A stretch of 5,358 nucleotides of DNA from Deltaproteobacteria bacterium (GTDB lineage Bacteria; Desulfobacterota; Desulfobacteria; Desulfobacterales; UBA11574): contig JAFCZV010000152.1 of assembly GCA_019314155.1 (NCBI GenBank), positions 1 to 5,358 on the forward strand, read 5' to 3'. Position 1 is the stretch's first letter; each line of letters starts with the position of its first letter. The translations under genes were made by a program, and so were the position numbers. The notes beneath the pieces were generated by a model. That model was not told where the DNA came from. It was given only the letters and a program-made list of their open reading frames with translations, and did not search any database. Below are positions 1 through 4,520 of this stretch, piece by piece.

Positions 1-243
1 AACAACTGGAAAAGAGGTTTTTTAAGTTGGGCATCCCCTGACGGGGATAACGAGTATGTGCTTTTGGAATTTAACGAAGAGATCCAGAAGCAGCTTTATC
101 CCTATGTCACAAGATTGCTTGAGACAGAACATCTCAGCGAACCCGAGGCCAGAGAGTTCATGGATTATTGCTATGGCGAGGTTGAAGATCTTCGCAACCA
201 GTTAAATAAAGTGGAAACCAACCAAAGTAAAAAGGAGGTTTGA
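1..243 (+). CDS. C-terminal end of an unidentified protein (5' end off the window)
   Basis: The reading frame is open from base 1 to the TGA at 241-243, giving 80 visible residues with no upstream stop. I therefore treat it as the tail of a longer gene. A GTG at 58 would give a 61-residue protein, but no ribosome binding site lies just before it, and the sense codons before it (reading ...SPDGDNEYV) look like ordinary coding sequence. The visible part is acidic and probably helical, with Glu/Leu-rich stretches (LLETEHLSEPEAREF, EVEDLRNQL) and a Lys-rich end. I see no catalytic motif, membrane segment or signal. It ends one base before the next ATG, and its last codons contain that gene's ribosome binding site, so the two are almost certainly co-transcribed and perhaps translationally coupled. 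Function is unknown. Confidence 0.72.
   Translation, partial: NNWKRGFLSWASPDGDNEYVLLEFNEEIQKQLYPYVTRLLETEHLSEPEAREFMDYCYGEVEDLRNQLNKVETNQSKKEV
231..238 (+). promoter_or_regulatory. Strong Shine-Dalgarno sequence for the 245-667 gene
   Basis: AAAGGAGG lies six bases before the ATG at 245, inside the last codons of the preceding gene. It fixes the start of the downstream gene and supports coupling of the pair. Confidence 0.85.
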
Positions 244-244
244 T

Positions 245-667
245 ATGCCTGAATTATGTCGTGTGGGTATCTGCGGCTTTGATCCCATGCTCGTCAAAGG
301 ATATACCGCTCAAAACATGAGAGCCATTTGGTGGCACATATCCGATGAGCTGTTTGATGAGTTTGACATGAAGCCGGGGATGAAGGTTTCCGGCGTACTG
401 CTCAAGCTTTACGACGGCAAAGACGGCCAGGAGTTCTCTGCTCCCAATGAAAATTTTGAGTGGGAAACCAGCAAAGAGACCGGTATTGTTGTTTTGATTC
501 CGGCTGATGTGGTACATGCACATAAGCTTACAGCATTTATGTTTGCCGATCTGCAAATCAATAATATAGACGGTAAACCCGTCTATCCCGGCGAAGAAAA
601 GATAAGCAAGAAGTGGTGGCCGGATGACAAGATGAAATTGGACTACGTTCTGGACTATATCGGATAG
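245..667 (+). CDS. Hypothetical protein, 140 residues, soluble
   Basis: I do not recognise this family. The start is well supported by AAAGGAGG six bases upstream, and the frame ends in TAG at 665-667. The protein looks cytoplasmic: no signal peptide, no membrane helix, a mix of acidic and basic residues, and several tryptophans (WW at about 29-30, W at about 73, WW at about 124-125). The segment around residues 41-56 (DMKPGMKVSGVLLKLY) alternates hydrophobic and polar residues like beta strands. So does the run around 81-88 (GIVVLIPA), followed by a His-containing stretch (VVHAHKLTAF). A small beta-barrel or sandwich is possible but unproven, and there is no recognisable metal or nucleotide site. 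It is the second gene of the operon with the 1-243 gene and is closed by two hairpins downstream, so it is probably the last gene of that transcript. Confidence 0.8.
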   Translation: MPELCRVGICGFDPMLVKGYTAQNMRAIWWHISDELFDEFDMKPGMKVSGVLLKLYDGKDGQEFSAPNENFEWETSKETGIVVLIPADVVHAHKLTAFMFADLQINNIDGKPVYPGEEKISKKWWPDDKMKLDYVLDYIG

Positions 668-693
668 CCATCATAAACCCATAACAAAAACCC

Positions 694-715
694 TCTCCCC
701 TGTGAGCAGGGGAGA
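694..715 (+). repeat. Perfect 9-bp hairpin after the 245-667 gene
   Basis: TCTCCCCTG (694-702) is the exact reverse complement of CAGGGGAGA (707-715), with a TGAG loop. No T-run follows, so by itself it is a weak terminator. It may protect the 3' end of the transcript or be a small repeat element. It lies just upstream of the stronger hairpin at 731-769. Confidence 0.6.
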
Positions 716-730
716 AGCATAATTAAAACC

Positions 731-775
731 AAAATCCCCCTTTTCGGTTTAACCGGAGAGGGGGATTTTGTTTTG
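731..775 (+). terminator. Intrinsic terminator hairpin
   Basis: AAAATCCCCCT (731-741) pairs exactly with AGGGGGATTTT (759-769). The inner part continues through G-U and Watson-Crick pairs (CGGT with ACCG) to a three-base loop near 749-751. The 3' side reads GATTTTGTTTT, giving the U-rich tail expected of a rho-independent terminator. The A-run on the 5' side means it could also stop transcription from the other direction. It most probably ends the operon of the 1-243 and 245-667 genes. Confidence 0.75.
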
Positions 776-877
776 GCTGTTTGCCTTAAAAATGGGGTTG
801 TTATTTTTTCCTTGATGTATTATTAACTCAACCCACTAACGCTCTGGAAACGAAAGCAGCCGGAAACTAAAATTTTT

Positions 878-954
878 GGCCACAAAGGCACAGAGACACA
901 AAGCTAATTTTTATGTTTTTTCTTTGTGCCTTGGTGCCTTGGTGCCTTTGTGGC
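878..954. repeat. Large imperfect inverted repeat of the CACAAAGGCAC type
   Basis: The left arm (878-903) reads GGCCACAAAGGCACAGAGAC and then ACAAAG. The right arm (922-954) is its near reverse complement, CTTTGTGCC... ending GCCTTTGTGGC. The right arm is longer because CCTTGGTG occurs twice in tandem (929-944). The two arms are separated by an AT-rich loop of about 18 bases. From general knowledge, motifs of this wording are scattered through intergenic regions of many environmental bacterial genomes and behave like small non-coding dispersed palindromes; I could not search for other copies. It sits 36 bases before the metallo-hydrolase start, so it would lie in that gene's leader if transcription begins upstream. 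The rest of the 668-989 spacer holds the two hairpins and AT-rich sequence with no convincing promoter. Confidence 0.7.
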
Positions 955-989
955 TGAAATAACATTTAAACCATCTAAAAGGAAACAAA

Positions 990-2237
990 ATGACCGAAGA
1001 AACCAAAAAAGAAGAAAATCAAAAGCCTTTGATAGAAGATGAAAAACTGCCCGAGGAAGAGCCGGATCACCCGGGGTGGCTATCCATCGCCGAGATTATG
1101 AAGATTGATCATCCCGTCTTTGAAAACAGCAGGTTTCTGATCGGGTATCACCAGTCCAGCAACGTCTATGTGCTGGCCGGTGACACCCTCACCGTTGTGG
1201 ACCCGGGGAATGATTATACCATTTTTAACGAGCTTGCAAAATTGGGGTACAATGTTCTGGACATCAAGAAGATCGTTCTTACCCACGGACACCGCGACCA
1301 CTGCATGGGCGTGTTCGAATTTTTGAGAATCCCCCAGATCTGGGAAAAAAAAGAGATCGAGATTATCCTTCATGCCGCCGGTCCCATGGAATTTAAAAAA
1401 ACGCTCCAAGAATACGGATTTTCTCTGACTGAAATCAAAGGAGGAGAAACCCTGGATCTGAGCGGCTTTGAATGGGAAGCGATCCACACACCCGGCCATA
1501 CCATCGACAGCATCTGTTTGTATCACCAGGCGACCAAAACGACCATTACCGGTGACACCGTACTGCCCAACGCCATATCAGATGCTGACAAAGCCGGCGG
1601 CGGCAACCTGGAGCATTACCTGTACGGGCTCAGGCAGCTCATGGGAAAAGAGATTGAAAACATCCTCCCCGGCCATGACGTGCCGGTGGCGCGTACCGGT
1701 CGTCAGACCGTCGAGCAAACCTACGAGGCTCTGATGATGCAAGTCATCGACGTCAGTTCGGAGGATAAAATATCCTGGATGGAGGGGGCCTCGAAGTGTG
1801 CTGAACAAGGGCTTTTGGGAGAGGTCGTGTTTTGCTGCGACAAAGAGCTGGCTCTCAGACCGGAAAATTTGTACGCCATGCAGCTTAAAGCCTTAACCCT
1901 AAACGACATGGGCCAGTGTGAAGAAGCTATTGAAATTTTAGATCAAATACTGGCAGAGCAAGGCGACAATGCGCATGCCCTGGCAGCCAAGGGCCATGCC
2001 TTGCTGGGTCTGCAAAAATACGAAGAAAGCCTGCCGTACTTTGATGATGCCCTGGCCCTAAACCCGGATATCGAGGAAGCCCTGGTGTTCAAAGGTATGG
2101 CCCTGACCTTTTTGGGCAGACACGACGAGGCCATGGAAATCGAAGCTTATAAGACAGCGTTTGCCGAAAGATTCAAGGATGAAATTGATAAACGACAGCA
2201 AGAAAAAGAACAGGGTGAGACGGATCAGAGCACTTAA
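990..2237 (+). CDS. Metallo-beta-lactamase-fold hydrolase fused to C-terminal TPR repeats
   Basis: This is a 415-residue protein starting at ATG 990 after AAAAGGA (977-983). Residues about 1-25 are a Lys/Glu-rich, probably disordered leader. Residues about 30-235 form an MBL-fold domain with every canonical ligand: HGHRDH (H99, H101, D103, H104), TPGH (H170), TGDT (D189) and LPGH (H229), plus VDPG (D71). A dinuclear zinc or iron hydrolase of the glyoxalase-II-like or general MBL type is expected; the substrate cannot be read from sequence. Residues about 260-390 hold three to four TPR-like helix pairs, the clearest at 328-360 (AKGHALLG...ALALNPD), which suggests protein binding or oligomerisation. 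The tail from about 391 is highly charged. No signal peptide is seen, so it is probably cytoplasmic. Neighbours on both sides are separated by repeat-rich spacers, so it is likely its own transcription unit. Confidence 0.93.
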   Translation: MTEETKKEENQKPLIEDEKLPEEEPDHPGWLSIAEIMKIDHPVFENSRFLIGYHQSSNVYVLAGDTLTVVDPGNDYTIFNELAKLGYNVLDIKKIVLTHGHRDHCMGVFEFLRIPQIWEKKEIEIILHAAGPMEFKKTLQEYGFSLTEIKGGETLDLSGFEWEAIHTPGHTIDSICLYHQATKTTITGDTVLPNAISDADKAGGGNLEHYLYGLRQLMGKEIENILPGHDVPVARTGRQTVEQTYEALMMQVIDVSSEDKISWMEGASKCAEQGLLGEVVFCCDKELALRPENLYAMQLKALTLNDMGQCEEAIEILDQILAEQGDNAHALAAKGHALLGLQKYEESLPYFDDALALNPDIEEALVFKGMALTFLGRHDEAMEIEAYKTAFAERFKDEIDKRQQEKEQGETDQST

Positions 2238-2280
2238 CCCGGATTCATATGTAAATTGAAAGTATATATATCTTCTTTTT

Positions 2281-2398
2281 TGGACACAGATGGACACAGA
2301 TTATCAAGATTTTTTAATTAAGAAATAGTATTATTATCTGTGTATACCTGCCCGCTCGTGCCTTGCAATGGCAGGCGGGTCTGTCAAAATCTGCGTCC
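2281..2398. repeat. Nested repeat element: GGACACAGAT inverted repeat around a GC-rich palindrome
   Basis: TGGACACAGA occurs twice in tandem (2281-2290 and 2291-2300). Its reverse complement returns as ATCTGCGTCC at 2389-2398 (one mismatch) and in part as ATCTGTGTA at 2336-2344. Inside lies a 35-base imperfect palindrome (2346-2380) beginning ACCTGCCCGC and ending GGCAGGCGGGT. The AT-rich sequence between them has an A/T run at about 2309-2325. The layout resembles a dispersed non-coding palindromic element, or one such element inserted in another. It fills most of the spacer between the hydrolase and the 2456 gene. The palindrome could also slow transcription leaving the hydrolase gene, but no U-run follows it. 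Confidence 0.6.
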
Positions 2399-2439
2399 TA
2401 TTTAACTTGATTTGACAGTTTGTAAGATTCGAAAAGCAC

Positions 2440-2449
2440 GGAGGAGAAG
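2440..2449 (+). promoter_or_regulatory. Ribosome binding site for the 2456-2869 gene
   Basis: The purine-rich GGAGGAGAAG lies just before the ATG at 2456 and supports that start over any downstream ATG. Confidence 0.7.
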
Positions 2450-2455
2450 AGATAG

Positions 2456-2869
2456 ATGAAGGTTGAGTTTTTGACACTGTTTGAGGCTGCAAAAGCTCTG
2501 GTAACCTACATTGATAAAGAGTCTGTTTTTGACAAAGCCGCTGCCGGAGGATGCAGTGGTATGGACTATTATCTATCGGACACCTTTTATGATTTAATTG
2601 TAGATAATAGAAAGGTAATAGTCGAGATTGAAAACGGATTGAACGCCTCGGATACGGACGGCGAAAATGAGATACAAACAAGACAAGGGTGTTTAAGACT
2701 GTTTGAGGCTGTAAAGGCCCTGGCAACCCACGTTGAAAAAGAGCGCGCTTTTGATAAGGTCAATGACATGGGCCCTGTTGGTATCGAAACCTATCAATCG
2801 GACGCGTTTATCGAAATAATTCAAAAGGCTAATAAAGCCGTAGAGGAAACTGAAAACAGATTGTTATAA
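2456..2869 (+). CDS. Hypothetical protein with two tandem copies of one small domain
   Basis: This is a 137-residue protein of a family I do not recognise. It contains a clear internal duplication: residues about 5-62 align without gaps to about 79-136, offset 74 residues, with roughly 26 of 58 positions identical by eye. Shared landmarks are LFEA.KAL.T, KE..FDK, a G..G pair, a Y.SD.F stretch and a closing EN.L. Each copy looks mainly helical, perhaps a helix, a turn at the Gly pair and a second helix. The linker (about 63-78) is acidic and polar. The duplication is still visible in DNA: ACTGTTTGAGGCTG occurs at 2476-2489 and 2698-2711. No membrane segment, signal or catalytic motif is seen, and the function is unknown. 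Repeat-rich spacers on both sides suggest a single-gene unit. Confidence 0.82.
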   Translation: MKVEFLTLFEAAKALVTYIDKESVFDKAAAGGCSGMDYYLSDTFYDLIVDNRKVIVEIENGLNASDTDGENEIQTRQGCLRLFEAVKALATHVEKERAFDKVNDMGPVGIETYQSDAFIEIIQKANKAVEETENRLL

Positions 2870-2871
2870 GG

Positions 2872-2981
2872 GTTAGCCAGTTTGCCCGTTATCCGGTTTG
2901 CCGGTTTTCATTAATGAACGGGTCAACCCCGATAAATCGGGATTTCCGCTTCACTGCAACCGGCAAACGGGCTAACTGGCA
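2872..2981. repeat. Long imperfect inverted repeat of GCCAGTTTGCCCGTT type with an inner hairpin
   Basis: The left arm (2876-2906) carries GCCAGTT, GCCCGTT and TTTGCCGGTT. The right arm (2958-2980) carries AACCGGCAAA, AACGGGC and AACTGGC, their reverse complements, so the outer part can fold as one stem. Within the loop CCCGA (2928-2932) pairs with TCGGG (2937-2941) around TAAA. The arms are built from short related units (CCAGTTTGCC, CCGGTTTGCC), which points to expansion of a simple motif. It starts two bases after the stop of the 2456 gene and fills about half of the 2870-3068 spacer. It could work as a transcript end or be a dispersed repeat; no U-run follows directly. Confidence 0.62.
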
Positions 2982-3068
2982 AACCGTTTCAGCATGTAGA
3001 AAAAATCTTTTAAATAATAGAGTATTGCATTTTAACGGGATTATGAAAACCGAGATTAGGGAGCACAT

Positions 3069-3308
3069 ATGGCCATAGAGCAAATGACTTACGAAGAATT
3101 TTTGAACAAGCTCGACGAGCTTGAAAAGCGATATCGGTCCGATGAGAAAGGTTTTCCTCCGGGCGCCAAAGAGAAAGGATTGGAAATCTGCGCGAAATTC
3201 CGGCGTGAAGTGGCAGAGGGCGGTCCTGAGAATTTTGAATATTGGATTGATACACTTTATGGGCTGCCGATGCACAAGCCAATAAAACCCGAAGAAAAAG
3301 AGGAATAA
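3069..3308 (+). CDS. Small hypothetical protein, 79 residues
   Basis: The frame starts at ATG 3069 after AGGGAG (3058-3063), five bases away, and ends in TAA (3306-3308). The product is acidic and highly charged. The first 25 or so residues (YEEFLNKLDELEKRYRSDEK) look like an amphipathic helix, followed by a Gly/Pro turn (FPPGAKEK), a second probable helix (LEICAKFRREVAEG), and an aromatic stretch (FEYWIDTLYGL) before a Pro/Glu/Lys tail. One cysteine, no metal motif and no membrane segment are present. I do not recognise the family. The good ribosome binding site and consistent codon use support a real gene. It lies 51 bases before the CxxC protein on the same strand and may share its transcript. 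Confidence 0.7.
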   Translation: MAIEQMTYEEFLNKLDELEKRYRSDEKGFPPGAKEKGLEICAKFRREVAEGGPENFEYWIDTLYGLPMHKPIKPEEKEE

Positions 3309-3359
3309 TATCCGTCTTTATATTGGAGTCACTATAAAAAAATTATTGTATAGCAAACC

Positions 3360-3539
3360 ATGAAAAAAGAAGATATTCAATATGTTAACTGTGCGCACTG
3401 TGGAGTTTGGGTGCGTAAAGAGGAAGCGGTTGACTACAAACACAGACTTCTTTACGGTGAGCACTACCATTGCCAAGACTGTGATCCTAATGGTGTTTGG
3501 GATTGTATGAGTCATGACACAGACATGGATGTCCACTGA
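3360..3539 (+). CDS. Small CxxC-x23-CxxC protein, probable zinc ribbon, 59 residues
   Basis: This short frame runs from ATG 3360 to TGA 3537-3539. It encodes 59 residues with two cysteine knuckles, CAHC (C11, C14) and CQDC (C38, C41), separated by 23 residues, the layout of a one-zinc ribbon. Further His and Cys residues (H13, H35, H37, C49, H52) lie close by, and the tail is acidic (HDTDMDVH). Such small ribbons may bind nucleic acid or protein, but nothing here tells which. An in-frame stop at 3351-3353 excludes a longer N-terminus. The ribosome binding site is poor: only GGAG at about 3325-3328, too far away, so expression may depend on coupling or be weak. Two regularly placed CxxC pairs in an open frame argue for a real gene. 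Confidence 0.68.
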   Translation: MKKEDIQYVNCAHCGVWVRKEEAVDYKHRLLYGEHYHCQDCDPNGVWDCMSHDTDMDVH

Positions 3540-3549
3540 ACTATTTATT

Positions 3550-3587
3550 AATATCGAATGTCGAATATTGAATGATGAATATCGAAG
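3550..3587. repeat. Degenerate tandem ATATCGAATG-type repeat
   Basis: Four successive variants of a roughly ten-base unit follow one another: ATATCGAATG, then TCGAATATTG, AATGATGA and AATATCGAAG. AATATCGAA occurs exactly at 3550-3558 and 3578-3586. It lies directly after the CxxC gene in the spacer between convergent genes. It looks like non-coding simple-repeat sequence of the kind dispersed in some environmental genomes. Confidence 0.5.
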
Positions 3588-3626
3588 TAAGGTCCAAGTG
3601 AAATCGATTGCCGTATTTCACTCCGA

Positions 3627-3681
3627 TGGAATAAATGGAAAAACAAATTCCACCCCAGTACGATTTTCCGGACCTACGGGG
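3627..3681. repeat. Two adjacent hairpins between convergent genes; possible terminator for the - strand operon
   Basis: TGGAAT (3627-3632) pairs with ATTCCA (3647-3652). Immediately next, CCCC-GTA (3653-3660, one bulged A) pairs with TACGGGG (3675-3681) around a loop holding TCCGGA. Read on the - strand, the second hairpin is followed within about seven bases by TTTGTTTTT, so it could end transcription of the ATPase and JAMM genes, whose last stop is at 3720. The stem is short and interrupted, so the terminator role is tentative. Confidence 0.4.
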
Positions 3682-3719
3682 CAGGTTGGGCAGGCGGAAT
3701 AAATCTTTTCACTAATTTC

Positions 3720-4520
3720 TTACATTCTTTCAATTAATTCCGGCGGCGGATCGGTATGAGGCTTGATTTTTTTCTCCACCTCATCACTTAAGGCACTGAT
3801 ATCAATTTGAGATAAGGTCTTGCCCGTGTCAACAAACTCTATGGTTGCCGCTTTGCTGCTGACCGTTGTATGGCCTGAGAGGATGCCCCTTTCCCGGTAG
3901 TGGATTTCCTGCTCGTGCCAGCCGGCATCGCCGATGACAATGCTGTAGCAGAAACTGCCGTAGACGGTTTCCATGATTCTGGCTTCGGTAATCGGTCCAT
4001 TGGTTATCAGGCAAACGCTGCCTTTTTCCATGTCTTTTTCCTCAAACCGATCTTTTTCCAATAAAACCAGATCCTGGACGGCAACCTCTTTTTTGGACAG
4101 CGGCTTTCTGGTGCGCGGGGCAACAAAATCTAATACAATAAGGTGATTTTGCTCATCAGTGTGTGAAAAGTGCTTATAATTCAAGGCGCCATGAGAATGA
4201 ATCCATCCATTGATAATCAGTTCTTTTGGCAGTGATTCCTGAAATTGAGCGATTCTTTCAGAGCCTAAGGCGGTATAGTCTGGAAGGTTCAGATCATTTT
4301 GGGGCAATCCAATATCTATAATCAGTTCAGGGCGGTCTTGGTTTGCCAGCGTGAACCCATACCATTCAAAGCTTTCTTCGAAAGTCATATTGACAAGTTC
4401 GTTGATTTTAAACGCCTTGTCCCTGGCATACTCTGCCATTAATATGTGCTGTGGCAGGCTTTTCAAAGTTATTTCAAGCGGCTGGGGTCGTTTAAGCTGA
4501 GAAAGATTTTTGAATCTCAT
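3720..4520 (-). CDS. JAMM/MPN-domain putative metallopeptidase, coupled to the ClpX-like gene
   Basis: This is a 266-residue protein. I start it at ATG 4520-4518, which overlaps the upstream gene's TGA (ATGA) and has GAAGGA nine bases before it. A longer in-frame ATG at 4586 would lie 66 bases inside the upstream gene and add an unlike Arg/His-rich leader. Residues 105-122 carry GWIHSHG...FSHTD: H108, H110, S119 and D122, matching the JAMM zinc site, with E52 in FEWYGF as the likely catalytic Glu of the first MPN strand. Spacing from the second His to Ser is eight residues, where seven is usual. Residues about 165-230 (VCLITNG, FCYSIVIGDAGW) look like later MPN strands. JAMM proteins cleave isopeptide or peptide bonds, for example Rpn11-type deubiquitinases and bacterial sulfur-carrier proteases. 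The substrate is unknown, and the C-terminal region (about 231-266) is unassigned. The protein is probably cytoplasmic, as no signal is seen. Confidence 0.82.
   Translation of the reverse strand: MRFKNLSQLKRPQPLEITLKSLPQHILMAEYARDKAFKINELVNMTFEESFEWYGFTLANQDRPELIIDIGLPQNDLNLPDYTALGSERIAQFQESLPKELIINGWIHSHGALNYKHFSHTDEQNHLIVLDFVAPRTRKPLSKKEVAVQDLVLLEKDRFEEKDMEKGSVCLITNGPITEARIMETVYGSFCYSIVIGDAGWHEQEIHYRERGILSGHTTVSSKAATIEFVDTGKTLSQIDISALSDEVEKKIKPHTDPPPELIERM

Noticed and set aside
58..243. A complete 61-residue gene starting at GTG 58
   Set aside because: The frame is open to the window edge with plausible coding sequence, and no ribosome binding site precedes the GTG.
1080..1526. 148-residue frame on the - strand
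   Set aside because: It is fully antisense to the MBL domain, whose motifs prove the + strand frame, and it shows no motif of its own.
2412..2417. TTGACA as a -35 box for the 2456 gene
   Set aside because: No acceptable -10 box is found 15-19 bases downstream, so I do not call a promoter.
2334..2726. 130-residue frame on the - strand
   Set aside because: It is Pro/Gln/Leu/Arg-rich, antisense to the duplicated-domain gene, and runs through a repeat.
3043..3078. Eleven-codon leader peptide before the 3069 gene
   Set aside because: It overlaps the gene start in another frame, has no ribosome binding site and no regulatory codon run.
3318..3536. 72-residue frame on the - strand
   Set aside because: It is antisense to the CxxC gene, has no ribosome binding site and shows no recognisable motif.
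3550..3587. Short CRISPR array
   Set aside because: The units are about ten bases, degenerate and directly joined, with no spacers.
3514..3702. 62-residue frame on the + strand
   Set aside because: It starts inside the CxxC gene and then runs through the ATATCGAATG repeat and hairpins; its composition follows the repeats.
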